Notes: generated by a model from the sequence alone, not told the origin. A DNA stretch of 64,000 nucleotides from Balneicella halophila (GCF_003096835.1 NZ_QENZ01000003.1:62001-126000), one strand, 5' to 3'; shown: positions 17,388-27,240, counted from the first letter of the stretch. Made by a program: numbers and translations.

Positions 17388-17414
17388 CAAATTGATATAA
17401 TATTTATTATTTGA

Positions 17415-18893
17415 TTATTCTACAACAATCTCAGTACGTCTATTTTGCGCTCTACCTTCTGCTGTATCATTAGTAGCAATCGGTTGTGTTTCACCATAAC
17501 CTATACTACGAATTTTTGAAGCATCAATTCCTTTTTTAACCAAGTAATCTCTTACAGAAGCTGCGCGTCTTTCAGATAATTTTTGATTATAAGCATCGTT
17601 ACCTTTACTGTCAGTATGACCTTTTACTATAATCTTGAAATCTTGATCTGAATGAGGCTTAATTAATTCAACTACTTTATCTAAAACAATAAATGATTCT
17701 GTTTTCAGTGTTGCTTTATCAAAGTTAAAATAAATTTGTTTTGCAAACTCATTTAATTGATCCTGTACTGGACAACCTTGAGTTTTAGCGGGTCCTGCCT
17801 CGTTAGGACATTTATCTAAATAGTCAGCAATACCGTCTCCATCAGTATCAATTGGACAACCATCCTTGTCAACTTCCACACCTACAGGTGTATTCGGACA
17901 TTTATCTTGTAAGTTCAACACACCATCTTTATCATCATCAGAGTCAGGACAACCTTGTAATTCTTTCAAACCTGCCACTTTAGGACATTTGTCTTCGCTA
18001 TCTATAATTCCATCACCATCTATATCAGGGCAACCATTAATTGTTCCTGGTTCTTTAGGACATTTATCCATATAATCAGGTACCCCATCACCATCAGTGT
18101 CAATTGGGCAACCATCTTCATCTACAGCAACACCTATTGGGGTGTTAGGACATTTATCTTTTCTATCAGCAACTCCATCACCGTCAGAGTCTTGTTTAGC
18201 ACCTAAATTATAAGTGAAACCCACTGAGTATTGTAAAAATCTATCATCACTCTTATCAGCACCTTCCCAACCGGGAGCAGAACTAACATCCACGCCATCA
18301 TAAACATCCGTTGTAGGATTGATAACATTAGCTTCTAAAACCATATTTAGACGCTCACCTAAGCGAATATTAAAACCACCTCCATAGTTCAACGCTAAGT
18401 TTGAATACTCTTTACTTTGACCATAAATACGTTGATGATCTACATCCATATAAGTCATTCCAACACCACCATTGATAAACGGTCCAACTATAGCATCTTC
18501 ACTAAAGAACCATCCATTATTAAATTTTAACTTCAAGTTTAATGATGCATTCCAAAGATTTCCATCAAAGCCCCAGCTTCTTGGTGAATTTAATAAATCG
18601 GCATATCCACCATTACCTACACCATAAGTACCATTTTCATCAGTATAATCTACCTCTGCATAACCAAAACGAGCATTTAGATCAAATGTTGGAGATAAAT
18701 AATAACCCACATTTAACATCACACCGGGATCAAAATCATCAAAATCAAAGAAACCGTTACCGAGATCGCCTCGATACTCAGTTTGAGTCATATGCAAACC
18801 AATGTTCCATTTGCTGTCTGCTGTTTGTGCAAACCCAATTGCAAAAAGTGCCATAAAGGCAACTGTTAAACTAATTCTTTTCATATTTTTCAA
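17415..18893 (-). CDS. OmpA family protein with thrombospondin type 3 repeats
   Basis: 492 residues. The signal peptide ends at FAIGFAQ. Residues about 22-235 form an outer-membrane beta-barrel-like domain. Five or so Ca-binding TSP3 repeats of the form DxDGDGxxDxxDKCPNTP fill about 240-370. The C-terminal OmpA domain (about 378-492) has IYFNFDKATLKTES and KGHTDSKGNDAYNQKLSERRA, the peptidoglycan-binding signature. It should anchor the outer membrane to the cell wall. It is a tandem paralogue of the gene at 19136-20641, separated by a terminator, so each is probably transcribed alone. Confidence 0.92.
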   Translation of the reverse strand: MKNMKRISLTVAFMALFAIGFAQTADSKWNIGLHMTQTEYRGDLGNGFFDFDDFDPGVMLNVGYYLSPTFDLNARFGYAEVDYTDENGTYGVGNGGYADLLNSPRSWGFDGNLWNASLNLKLKFNNGWFFSEDAIVGPFINGGVGMTYMDVDHQRIYGQSKEYSNLALNYGGGFNIRLGERLNMVLEANVINPTTDVYDGVDVSSAPGWEGADKSDDRFLQYSVGFTYNLGAKQDSDGDGVADRKDKCPNTPIGVAVDEDGCPIDTDGDGVPDYMDKCPKEPGTINGCPDIDGDGIIDSEDKCPKVAGLKELQGCPDSDDDKDGVLNLQDKCPNTPVGVEVDKDGCPIDTDGDGIADYLDKCPNEAGPAKTQGCPVQDQLNEFAKQIYFNFDKATLKTESFIVLDKVVELIKPHSDQDFKIIVKGHTDSKGNDAYNQKLSERRAASVRDYLVKKGIDASKIRSIGYGETQPIATNDTAEGRAQNRRTEIVVE

Positions 18894-19077
18894 TTTTTTA
18901 AGATACGTGAAATGTATTACAAATAATGTGCTAAACTAATTAGACAAACCAATTTTATCACATTAGGTTCAGCTTCCTTCTTATTATATCCTTTTTTAGC
19001 TCTAACCACCTTAGTTTAGAAAGAGAGTTTCTGTTTGGTAAAATATTAAAAATGTATCTCCCTGTACAAAACACAAT

Positions 19078-19113
19078 AAAAAAATAAGGGGTTTCTTGTC
19101 GAAAACCCCTTAT
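19078..19113 (-). terminator. Terminator of the second OmpA/TSP3 gene
   Basis: Minus strand: ATAAGGGGTTT / AAACCCCTTAT, an 11-bp perfect stem, followed by T-rich DNA. It lies 20 bases after the stop. Confidence 0.88.
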
Positions 19114-19135
19114 CTCTTCTCTTAAAGAACTATTG

Positions 19136-20641
19136 TTATTTCAATCTAATTCTTACTTCTGCACGTCTGTTATTAGCTCTACCTTCAGAAGTTTCGTTAG
19201 TATCAACTGGAGAATTTTCACCATAACCTACGGTTTTAATTCTATTTTCATCAATACCTTTCTTCACTAAGTACTTCTTCACTGCTTCAGCACGTCTTTC
19301 TGAAATTCTTTGATTGATAGGATCTGTACCAATCCAGTCTGTATGACCTGCAACATTAGCTGTAAGAGTTGTGTCTTCCATCATCTTAGTAGCAACTTCA
19401 TTTAATGTTTCGATATCTACTCTTCTAATATTCCACTTGTTAAAATCAAAGTGTACAACTCTGTCATAATATACTGGTGTGTCGTCTACCTTTGGACATC
19501 CGTTATTCTCTTTAACACCTGCTTCGTTAGGACATTTGTCTAAATAATCAGGAATTCCGTCGCCGTCAGTATCTACTGGACATCCTTTGCTGTCAACTTT
19601 AACTCCTTTTGGAGTGTCAGGACATTCATCTTTCATATCAGGCACACCGTCACCGTCAGTATCTGGACAACCATTGAATTGAGCTAATCCTGCTACATCT
19701 GGACAATCATCATCCTTATCTGCTACACCGTCACCATCTCTATCTGGGCAACCATCAACAGTTCCTGGTTGGTTAGGACACTTATCTAAGTAATCAGGTA
19801 CACCGTCACCATCGGTATCGATAGGACAACCATCTTCGTCAACTGCTACACCTGCTGGTGTGTTTGGACATTTATCATTTCTATCTGACACACCGTCGCC
19901 GTCTGCATCCTTTTTCTTACCTAAATTATATGTTACTCCTAATGAATATTGCATGAATAGATCATCACTTGCTCCTGCATCTCCTCCTTTATCATTCATA
20001 TCAGCAGTCCATCCTGGTGCAGTATGAGGATCAATACCATCATAAACATCAGTCATAGGATTGTAAATACCTGCCTCCAAAACCATATTCCAACGTTCTG
20101 TAATGCGGAAATTAAAACCACCACCATAATAAAATGCTAAATTTGAATAGTTTTTAGAATTACGCCAAGTATTTCTAAATGATTCTGAATGTATTCTAGT
20201 AACACCTACACCACCTATAACAAACGGACCTACAACTGCATCCTCCTTGATTAACCAACCATTATTAAACTTGAACTTTAAGTTGGCAGTAGCTGTCCAC
20301 ATATCTCCATTGAATCTCCAATCTCCATAAGGTGCTCCTAGGTAATCTGCATACCCACCGTTTCCTTTACCATAGGTACCATCTACATCTCTATAGTCGA
20401 GATGGAAATAAGTAACTTTACCAGTTACATCAAAAGATGGAGATAAATAACGACCTACAGAAAGCCCTACACCTTGGTCTTCCCAAATCTCATCGAAATC
20501 AAAGAATCCATTTCCTAAGTCACCTTGATATGCATTTAAATTAAAATGCAAACCAACATTCCACCTATTGTCCTCTGTCTGGGCAAATGACATTGTAAAT
20601 AATGTCAAAAAGGCAATTGCCAATAAACTAAATTTTTTCAT
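19136..20641 (-). CDS. OmpA family protein with thrombospondin type 3 repeats (paralogue)
   Basis: 501 residues with the same plan as its downstream neighbour: signal peptide (ending MSFAQTED), barrel-like domain to about 245, TSP3 repeats (DADGDGVSDRNDKCPNTP and similar) to about 380, and a C-terminal OmpA domain with VHFDFNKWNIRRVD and AGHTDWIGTDPINQRISERRA. Length, order and sequence show a tandem duplication. Repeats are richer here (DRDGDGVADKDDDCPD). I saw no clear TAnnTTTG box in the 225 bases upstream on this strand. Confidence 0.92.
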   Translation of the reverse strand: MKKFSLLAIAFLTLFTMSFAQTEDNRWNVGLHFNLNAYQGDLGNGFFDFDEIWEDQGVGLSVGRYLSPSFDVTGKVTYFHLDYRDVDGTYGKGNGGYADYLGAPYGDWRFNGDMWTATANLKFKFNNGWLIKEDAVVGPFVIGGVGVTRIHSESFRNTWRNSKNYSNLAFYYGGGFNFRITERWNMVLEAGIYNPMTDVYDGIDPHTAPGWTADMNDKGGDAGASDDLFMQYSLGVTYNLGKKKDADGDGVSDRNDKCPNTPAGVAVDEDGCPIDTDGDGVPDYLDKCPNQPGTVDGCPDRDGDGVADKDDDCPDVAGLAQFNGCPDTDGDGVPDMKDECPDTPKGVKVDSKGCPVDTDGDGIPDYLDKCPNEAGVKENNGCPKVDDTPVYYDRVVHFDFNKWNIRRVDIETLNEVATKMMEDTTLTANVAGHTDWIGTDPINQRISERRAEAVKKYLVKKGIDENRIKTVGYGENSPVDTNETSEGRANNRRAEVRIRLK

Positions 20642-20773
20642 CTGTCAGTATATTTATATAAGTTTTTAATTATTCGGTTAATAACAAAACAACGCAAAAA
20701 CTGTGCCAATTTTCACAATCAGCTATAATTTAGTAAAAAACTTAAACTCTGTGTAAATTTTTGTAATTCTATT

Positions 20774-20781
20774 TACTTTTG
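20774..20781 (+). promoter_or_regulatory. Candidate -7 box of the lemA-menE gene cluster
   Basis: TACTTTTG matches TAnnTTTG, 85 bases before the first ATG at 20867. No good -33 element. Confidence 0.4.
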
Positions 20782-20866
20782 TAATCTATTCATTATTTTC
20801 ACAGGATATTTGAAATAATGAATTATATTTGAAGTAATAATACTATTATATCAATAAACACACATT

Positions 20867-21244
20867 ATGCGATTACATTATATCTTTTTTTTGATTAGCT
20901 TCTTATTATTTTCTTGTTCATCGAAAGTAGAAGTCCAGATATCTTCGAGCGAGATTGATAGTATTTTATCCAAAGATGATAATAACGAGCTTCCCGTATT
21001 TAAAGATAGTTTGGCTAGTAGTTATGTGAAAGAATATCATAAATTCGTGAAAGATTATTTGACTGCATTAAAAAATATAGACCAAAAAGCAATAAAACAA
21101 CTTCAGGAACAAAGTGCAGAACTCACAGAAAAAGCAAAATTAGTGTCTAAGAAATTTGAAACTGATGCTGAATTAAGTCGATATCAAGAATGGATGTCCA
21201 GACAACAAAGAAATATAAGATTATTGAATACTCCTAAAAAATAA
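20867..21244 (+). CDS. Small lipoprotein of unknown function
   Basis: 125 residues with signal peptide and lipobox LFSC, then SSKVEVQISSSE. The mature part is charged and helical, probably coiled coil (about 55-110: KDYLTALKNIDQKAIKQLQE). No family recognised. It lies 6 bases before lemA and is presumably co-transcribed with it, so an envelope role beside LemA and the TPM proteins is plausible. Confidence 0.7.
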   Translation: MRLHYIFFLISFLLFSCSSKVEVQISSSEIDSILSKDDNNELPVFKDSLASSYVKEYHKFVKDYLTALKNIDQKAIKQLQEQSAELTEKAKLVSKKFETDAELSRYQEWMSRQQRNIRLLNTPKK

Positions 21245-21250
21245 ATACTC

Positions 21251-21829
21251 ATGAAATTATTAAGAAACTTACTCCTTATCGTATTAATCATTCCTTTCTT
21301 TAGTAGTTGTGGATATAACACTATGGTAAATAAGGAAGAAACTGTAGAATCACAATGGGCAAATGTTCAAGATGCTTATCAGCGTCGTGCCGATCTTATT
21401 CCAAACTTAGTAAATACCGTAAAAGGATATGCTGAGCATGAACAAGAAACATTTAAAGAAGTCATTGAAGCTCGTTCTAAGGCAACCTCAACGACTATAG
21501 ATGCAGGAAATCTAGATGCTGACAAACTGGCACAGTTCCAACAGGCACAACAAGGTTTATCTGGAGCACTTTCTAAGCTAATGGTAGTGGTCGAGAAATA
21601 CCCTGATTTGAAAGCGAATACCAACTTTCTAGCATTACAAGATCAACTTGAAGGAACAGAAAACAGAATATCCACAGAGCGACGCCGTTTCAATGAAGCT
21701 GCAAAAGAATATAATCAATATACACGTAACTTCCCTCAGAACATTGTTGCTATGATTTTTGGCTTTGATAAAAAACCATATTTCGAAGCTCAAGCAGGTT
21801 CTGACAGAGCACCTGAAGTAGAATTTTAG
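21251..21829 (+). CDS. lemA: LemA family protein
   Basis: 192 residues. The N-terminal hydrophobic segment ends in FFSSCGYN, a lipobox-like site. The family core follows: EETVESQWANVQDAYQRRADLIPNLVNTVKGYAEHE and, later, ENRISTERRRFNEAAKEYNQYTRNFP. LemA proteins are membrane-anchored four-helix proteins of unclear role, usually encoded with TPM-domain proteins, as here. Confidence 0.93.
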   Translation: MKLLRNLLLIVLIIPFFSSCGYNTMVNKEETVESQWANVQDAYQRRADLIPNLVNTVKGYAEHEQETFKEVIEARSKATSTTIDAGNLDADKLAQFQQAQQGLSGALSKLMVVVEKYPDLKANTNFLALQDQLEGTENRISTERRRFNEAAKEYNQYTRNFPQNIVAMIFGFDKKPYFEAQAGSDRAPEVEF

Positions 21830-21836
21830 TCAGTAG

Positions 21837-22280
21837 ATGGAGGAAAATACAGCAAAAAATTTCTTCTCTTTAGAAGAACAAAAAAAGATTGTGGACGCAA
21901 TCAAAAAAGTAGAACTTAGAACTTCTAGCGAATTGCGGTTTCATATTGACACTCACACAGAATTAACGGCACTAGATCGTGCAGCCTATCTTTTTAAAAA
22001 GATGAAAATGCACAAGACAAAAGCACGTAATGGAGTCTTACTTTATATGTCGGTGCAAAATAAACTATTTGCTATTATTGGTGATGCAGGTATACACCAA
22101 TATGTAAAGGATGAGTTTTGGAATGAACGCACTGAGGAAGTTCTAGCTGACTTCAAAGTCTCTAATTTTTGCCAAGGTGTGGTTAGCTGTATTTTGAAGG
22201 TCGGCGATGCTCTCCAAAAACATTTTCCTTACCAAGAAAATGACGTAAATGAACTACCTGACGAAATTACCTTTGAATAA
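21837..22280 (+). CDS. TPM domain protein (cytoplasmic form)
   Basis: 147 residues with no signal peptide. It reads as a shortened TPM (TLP18.3/Psb32/MOLO-1) domain: IKKVELRTSSELRFHI, ARNGVLLYMSVQNKLFAIIGDAGIHQYV and FWNERTEEVLADF. TPM domains are found next to LemA. The enzymatic claim (acid phosphatase) made for some plant members is not supported here. It sits 7 bases after lemA. Confidence 0.85.
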   Translation: MEENTAKNFFSLEEQKKIVDAIKKVELRTSSELRFHIDTHTELTALDRAAYLFKKMKMHKTKARNGVLLYMSVQNKLFAIIGDAGIHQYVKDEFWNERTEEVLADFKVSNFCQGVVSCILKVGDALQKHFPYQENDVNELPDEITFE

Positions 22281-22281
22281 T

Positions 22282-23103
22282 ATGCCAAGAAAAATATTCA
22301 CTATATTACTGTGTTGCCTCTGGCTGGTTTCCTTTGCCCAAGAAGGAATTCCTGAAAAACCAAAGGTGGAGCGTTTGGTCAATGACCTAGCAGGCATACT
22401 GACCGAACAAGAAGAACAGCAATTGGAACAAAAACTGGTAAAATATGCACAAGAAAGTTCTACACAAGTTGCTGTTGTAACAGTGAAAAGTCTTAACGGA
22501 TACGAAAGAGCAGATTTTGCCACCCGATTAGCTCACAAATGGGGTATTGGTAGTTCTAAGAATGACAATGGCATCCTGCTTCTAGTAAAACCAAAATATC
22601 GAGATAGTAAAGGGCAAATACAAATTGCTGTAGGCTACGGACTTGAAGGAGCAGCAACCGATCTGGCTTCAGGACAAATTAGAGACAATATTATTATTCC
22701 TCATTTTAAAAACAACGATTATTTTAGTGGCATTGATAAGGGAACCGATGCACTTATCGCTCTAACGAAAGGCGAATATAATGAGTCTGCGTATCCCGCT
22801 AATGAACACAGTGATTTTCCAATATTCCTTCTCCCTATACTCTTTATTCTCTTTGTCATCATCTTATCTACTCTCAGAAGAAAAGCTTCAAAACAATACC
22901 AAATGAGTAAAACAGGAGGCAGTATTCCTTCTTGGATGCTCATTGAAATGCTTACACGAAGAAGCGGTAAAGGTGATTTTGATGACTTCAACTCGGGAAG
23001 TGGCGGGTTCGGTGGTTTCGGCGGAGGATTTGGCAGTGGCGGTGGTTTCGGCGGTTTTGGTGGCGGAGGCTTCGGTGGCGGAGGTGCTGGTGGAAGCTGG
23101 TAG
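22282..23103 (+). CDS. TPM domain membrane protein with Gly-rich tail (YgcG-like)
   Basis: 273 residues from the ATG at 22282, which follows the previous stop by one base and opens a signal peptide ending LVSFAQ. The TPM domain spans about 30-165 (LVNDLAGILTEQEEQ, STQVAVVTVKSLNGYE, NDNGILLLVKPKYRD, QIAVGYGLEGAATD). One membrane helix follows (about 185-205, FLLPILFILFVIILS), and the tail is almost pure Gly/Phe/Ser (about 235-273). This layout is typical of YgcG proteins paired with LemA. Confidence 0.9.
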   Translation: MPRKIFTILLCCLWLVSFAQEGIPEKPKVERLVNDLAGILTEQEEQQLEQKLVKYAQESSTQVAVVTVKSLNGYERADFATRLAHKWGIGSSKNDNGILLLVKPKYRDSKGQIQIAVGYGLEGAATDLASGQIRDNIIIPHFKNNDYFSGIDKGTDALIALTKGEYNESAYPANEHSDFPIFLLPILFILFVIILSTLRRKASKQYQMSKTGGSIPSWMLIEMLTRRSGKGDFDDFNSGSGGFGGFGGGFGSGGGFGGFGGGGFGGGGAGGSW

Positions 23104-23119
23104 TAAACAACAAACATTT

Positions 23120-24133
23120 ATGATGAAGAAATTGCTCCTGTTTTTAGCCATTTTAGGCTTTATACTTATAGGTATTATTGGCTTTGCCTATTATAAAATT
23201 AATGATTCATTATTCTTGCAAGATTATGGATTAGTTGTTAATAAACATACAACTCCGGAAGACATCTTTACTGAACTAAAAAATAAAGATATTATTAATT
23301 CCAAGTTACTACCCACATATTTAGCTAGAGCCAAACAAGTCAATCAATTCAAAGAAGGTTTTTATTATTTCCCAAAAGGGACTTCTACGAATGCCTTTAT
23401 TAACACCCTACGAGCTGGCAGGCAAAGTCCTGTCAAATTAACTTTTAATAACACACGCACACTTTTTGAATTCGCGGGAAAAATCTCTAGACAAATAAAA
23501 CCCGATTCGTTAGAATTACTAAATCATTTGACTAACGATTCTGTGGCTAATTCTTATGGATTTGATAAGAATAATTTCATTGGGATGTTTTTACCCAATA
23601 CCTATGAAATGTATTATACAGCTACACCCAAAGAATTTACTGACAGGATGAATAAGGAGTATCTCAGGTTTTGGAATACACAGCGTAAGAAAAAGGCTGA
23701 GGAACTTGGCTATACACAGAAGCAAATAAGTATAGTAGCCTCTATAGTAGATGAAGAGACGAATAAGAGTGATGAGAAATCTCGAATTGCAGGAGTTTAC
23801 CTTAATCGCTTAGAGAGAAATATTCCATTGCAAGCAGACCCTACTTTGAAATTTGCAGTAGGAGATTTTACAATCAAAAGATTGCTCAATAAACACATGG
23901 AGGTCGACTCTCCATACAACACCTATAAATACTCCGGACTTCCCCCAGGTCCTATTCGCCAGCCCTCGATAAGTGCAATAGATGCAGTTCTCAACGCTGA
24001 AAATCATAATTATATTTACTTTTGTGCCAAAGCCGACTTCTCAGGATACCATGTTTTTTCTAAAACACTTTCTGAGCACAATAGGAATGCCAGAGCATAC
24101 CATAGAGCTTTAAATAAAAGGGGGATAAGATAA
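23120..24133 (+). CDS. mltG: Endolytic murein transglycosylase MltG
   Basis: 337 residues from ATG 23120; a longer reading through the Gly-rich gene in another frame is rejected because a proper N-terminal membrane anchor starts here (LLLFLAILGFILIGIIGF). The YceG domain shows SIVDEETNKSDEKSRIAGVYLNRL with the catalytic Glu region, IPLQADPT and SPYNTYKYSGLPPGPIRQPS. It cleaves nascent glycan strands at the inner membrane and sets their length. It lies 16 bases after the TPM gene and 1 base before menA. Confidence 0.93.
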   Translation: MMKKLLLFLAILGFILIGIIGFAYYKINDSLFLQDYGLVVNKHTTPEDIFTELKNKDIINSKLLPTYLARAKQVNQFKEGFYYFPKGTSTNAFINTLRAGRQSPVKLTFNNTRTLFEFAGKISRQIKPDSLELLNHLTNDSVANSYGFDKNNFIGMFLPNTYEMYYTATPKEFTDRMNKEYLRFWNTQRKKKAEELGYTQKQISIVASIVDEETNKSDEKSRIAGVYLNRLERNIPLQADPTLKFAVGDFTIKRLLNKHMEVDSPYNTYKYSGLPPGPIRQPSISAIDAVLNAENHNYIYFCAKADFSGYHVFSKTLSEHNRNARAYHRALNKRGIR

Positions 24134-24134
24134 A

Positions 24135-25037
24135 ATGACTAAAACACAAGCTTGGATACGTTCATTCCGTTTACGCACACTCCCACTGTCCTCAGCTGGA
24201 GCTATTTTAGGAGCAGGATTGGCTTTTCGTGATGGGAATTTCTCATGGTTTATTGCAATTCTATGCCTCGTGACAGTTCTCCTGCTACAGATATTAGCAA
24301 ATATGGCTAATGATTTGGGCGATGCTGAAAAAGGTACAGATAATGAATACCGTGCTGGTCCTTTGCGCTCTGTACAAAGTGGCATTATTTCTCCTAAGGA
24401 AATGAGAATAGGAATTGTCATTTGTATCATTATGATACTTGCATCTGGATTATCATTGCTCTTCTATAGTTTTAATACAATTAATTATGCTTTTATAGGA
24501 ATTCTTTTGCTTGGTTTAGCAGGTATTGGAGCAGCCATAAAATATACAGTCGGTCGGAAAGCATATGGATATTATGGACTGGGTGACCTATTTGTTTTCT
24601 TCTTTTTCGGATGGATACCTGTCTGCATTGCATATATAGTCCAAACGGTAGACTGGAATTGGGAAATACTTCTACCAGGTCTGACAGTTGGGCTATTAAG
24701 TGTAGCCGTTCTTAACCTCAATAATCTCCGTGATTTTAAAAATGACAAACTTTGTAATAAAAAAACGCTGGTTGTAAACATTGGTGTTTACAATAGTAAA
24801 ATCTATCACACTATTTTATTGGGCATGGCTTTATTAAGTGCTGTTTTCTATACGATTTTAACTTATCAATGCACATATCAGCTACTCTATCTTCTTGTTT
24901 TTATTCCTCTGACAATACATTTAATTAGAGTTTGGAAAACGAAGCAAATAAAAGACTTAGATCCCGAATTAAAAAAAGTAGCATTAAGTACCGTTTTTCT
25001 AGTGGTATTATGGATTACTGGATTTGCTCTATGTTAA
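24135..25037 (+). CDS. menA: 1,4-dihydroxy-2-naphthoate octaprenyltransferase
   Basis: 300 residues, a UbiA-superfamily membrane protein with about eight or nine helices. NMANDLGDAEKGTD is the first Asp-rich prenyl-diphosphate site and NNLRDFKNDKLCNKKTL the second. It attaches the polyprenyl chain to DHNA in menaquinone synthesis. First of a menA-menC-menE run; the other men genes are not in the window. Confidence 0.93.
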   Translation: MTKTQAWIRSFRLRTLPLSSAGAILGAGLAFRDGNFSWFIAILCLVTVLLLQILANMANDLGDAEKGTDNEYRAGPLRSVQSGIISPKEMRIGIVICIIMILASGLSLLFYSFNTINYAFIGILLLGLAGIGAAIKYTVGRKAYGYYGLGDLFVFFFFGWIPVCIAYIVQTVDWNWEILLPGLTVGLLSVAVLNLNNLRDFKNDKLCNKKTLVVNIGVYNSKIYHTILLGMALLSAVFYTILTYQCTYQLLYLLVFIPLTIHLIRVWKTKQIKDLDPELKKVALSTVFLVVLWITGFALC

Positions 25038-25073
25038 TTCCTTTTTCATTAATTTTGAAGAAAATCAATTTAA

Positions 25074-26114
25074 ATGCTGAAAGCAGACTACAAATATCAT
25101 AAACTTGAATTCAAACAGCCAAGCGGAACTTCAAGAGGAGTTTTGAAGACAAAGGATTCATGGTTTATCAGTATCTGGGACGAATCCAACCCATCTGTAA
25201 AGGGCATTGGCGAGTGTTCCCTTATTCCTAAGTTATCATATGACGATAATGACACCATAGAAGCTAAAATAAAAGAGGTTTGCGAGAATATTGAAGACTA
25301 TTTTTACTGGCTAAATGGGGGATTGACAGAATATCCTGCGTTGCAATTTGCTGTAGAAACCGCTTTATTAGACTTACAAAAAGGAGGCAAGCACCTATTA
25401 TTTCCCTCCCCCTTTACAGAGGGCAACTATGGCATCAAAATCAATGGACTGCTTTGGATGGGGAGCTATGATTTTATGGAAGAGCAACTACACTCAAAAA
25501 CAAACTCCGGGTTCAAATGTATTAAAATGAAAGTCGGAGCAATAAATGTAGAGAAAGAAAGAGAACTGCTCAAAAAGATTCGTCAAAACTTTCCTGAGCA
25601 TACTATAAGAGTTGATGCCAATGGGGCTTTCACTCCCACAGATGTCATGGAACATTTAGATTTCTTTGCTGAGTTGGGTATTCATTCTATTGAGCAACCA
25701 TTAAAACAAGGGCAATGGAAGGAAATGGCAAAACTTTGTAAAAATACCCCGCTTCCTATCGCCTTAGATGAAGAATTGATCGGTATTTTCCCAACCATAG
25801 AGAAAATAGCCTTGTTAGAAACTATAAAGCCTCAGTATATCATTTTGAAACCCAGCTTATTAGGTGGTTTTAAAGCATCTAAAGAGTGGATAGACTTAGC
25901 AGAAGAAAGAAATATTGGCTGGTGGGTAACCTCAGCACTTGAGAGTAATATTGGACTCAATACTATAGCCCAATGGACTGCTACTTTAAATACAGAGAAT
26001 AGTTACCAAGGATTAGGCACTGGGAGTCTTTACACAAATAACATCAATTCACCATTAGAAATACGAGGAGAAGAACTTTGGTACAACCCTAAAAAAGAGT
26101 GGGAATGCTTTTAG
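25074..26114 (+). CDS. menC: o-succinylbenzoate synthase
   Basis: 346 residues of the enolase superfamily. The barrel residues are visible: CIKMKVG (KxK acid/base), RVDANGAF (metal Asp), SIEQPL (metal Glu), ALDEEL (metal Asp) and ILKPSLLGG (second catalytic Lys). It dehydrates SHCHC to OSB in the menaquinone pathway. Its last codons overlap the menE start region, implying coupling. Confidence 0.93.
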   Translation: MLKADYKYHKLEFKQPSGTSRGVLKTKDSWFISIWDESNPSVKGIGECSLIPKLSYDDNDTIEAKIKEVCENIEDYFYWLNGGLTEYPALQFAVETALLDLQKGGKHLLFPSPFTEGNYGIKINGLLWMGSYDFMEEQLHSKTNSGFKCIKMKVGAINVEKERELLKKIRQNFPEHTIRVDANGAFTPTDVMEHLDFFAELGIHSIEQPLKQGQWKEMAKLCKNTPLPIALDEELIGIFPTIEKIALLETIKPQYIILKPSLLGGFKASKEWIDLAEERNIGWWVTSALESNIGLNTIAQWTATLNTENSYQGLGTGSLYTNNINSPLEIRGEELWYNPKKEWECF

Positions 26115-27109
26115 ATTTCAGTCAATATGCACATCCTGAAGATATAGTTAATTCTACAAATGAATTTGACGAAAAAGTTTTGTTATTTATCAGGAAATGG
26201 CATTCTCAAAAAAAATTTACAGTTCATACATCTGGATCAACTAGTACACCAAAATCGATCGTTCACACAAAGGAAGCCATGGTAAATAGTGCTAAACTTA
26301 CTGGAGTTTTTTTTCAATTTCAAAAAGGAAATACCGCATTACTTTGCTTGCCAGTAACTAAAATTGCAGGAATGATGATGGTAGTAAGAGCTATCGTATG
26401 GAAGCTCAAGCTCTATACTTTACCTCCAAAATTCAAACTTGATTTAAACTCTCTACCCAAGATTACTTTTGGGGCATTAATTCCGCCTCAAGCAATTGAA
26501 AATTTTGAACACTTAGATAGAATAAAAACAATTCTTTTAGGTGGAGCTGGCGTTCCTGAGCATTTTCAAGAAAAAATAAAAAATCATCCTTCCAAATTTT
26601 ATCTTTCTTATGGAATGACAGAAACAGTTAGTCATATTGCCTTACGAAAACTCAATGGATATGACGCCTCATCATCATTTAACGTAATGAAAAACATAAC
26701 ATTGAGTACTGATGAAGAATCAAGACTTTGTATTAGTGCACCTCATTTAGGAATAGATTTATTGAAAACCAATGATGTAATAAAATTGTATTCCAATAAT
26801 ACTTTTGAGTTTGTAGGACGTTATGATAACATCATCAACAGTGGAGGATTAAAGATAAATACTGAGGATATTGAAAAACAGCTTTATCCCTATATTTCAA
26901 AACCATTTTATATTAAAGGAGCTCCTGATTCAAAATTAGGAGAACGAGTAGTATTGTTCATTGAAGACAAAATTTGGAATAAGAAAAAGATTGAAAAGCT
27001 AAAAGAAAAGTTTAGGAACTTAAAACCAAAACAATCCGCACCGAGAGATATTGTGTTTAAAGAAAACTTCTCCTACACTTCTACTGGGAAAATAATTCGA
27101 AAAATATGA
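26105..27109 (+). CDS. menE: o-succinylbenzoate-CoA ligase (short form)
   Basis: 334 residues. The ATG at 26105 is preferred over GTG two codons earlier; both overlap the end of menC. An AMP-binding adenylation domain shows VHTSGSTSTPKSIVHTKE (P-loop), YGMTETVSH and GRYDNIINSGGLKI. The C-terminal lid ends in SYTSTGKIIRKI with the catalytic Lys. The protein is about 100-150 residues shorter than E. coli MenE, as usual for Bacteroidota. It activates OSB to OSB-CoA. Confidence 0.9.
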   Translation: MLLDFSQYAHPEDIVNSTNEFDEKVLLFIRKWHSQKKFTVHTSGSTSTPKSIVHTKEAMVNSAKLTGVFFQFQKGNTALLCLPVTKIAGMMMVVRAIVWKLKLYTLPPKFKLDLNSLPKITFGALIPPQAIENFEHLDRIKTILLGGAGVPEHFQEKIKNHPSKFYLSYGMTETVSHIALRKLNGYDASSSFNVMKNITLSTDEESRLCISAPHLGIDLLKTNDVIKLYSNNTFEFVGRYDNIINSGGLKINTEDIEKQLYPYISKPFYIKGAPDSKLGERVVLFIEDKIWNKKKIEKLKEKFRNLKPKQSAPRDIVFKENFSYTSTGKIIRKI

Positions 27110-27197
27110 TTTATAATAGAAGCTATTCTTATTTATTCTATCTATATTACTAAGCTATTAACAATATATTTTCTTTCTATAGATGGTATATTTAATG

Positions 27198-27205
27198 TAT
27201 TTTTG
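27198..27205 (+). promoter_or_regulatory. Candidate -7 box of the Prx/Trx operon
   Basis: TATTTTTG matches TAnnTTTG, 35 bases before the Prx ATG. Confidence 0.55.
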
Positions 27206-27240
27206 TTAGTGTAATATTTAAAATTAAAAACTGAATAATC

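Noticed and set aside
17742-18180. Tandem DNA repeat in the OmpA genes
   Set aside because: The periodicity is explained by coding for TSP3 repeats; there is no nucleotide-level array.
22985-23100. Minisatellite-like GGT/GGC repeat
   Set aside because: It encodes the normal Gly-rich tail of YgcG-like proteins.
22943-23119. N-terminal extension of mltG through the Gly-rich TPM gene
   Set aside because: The extension is the +1 frame of a Gly repeat (Ala/Val-rich product), and a proper membrane anchor starts at 23120.
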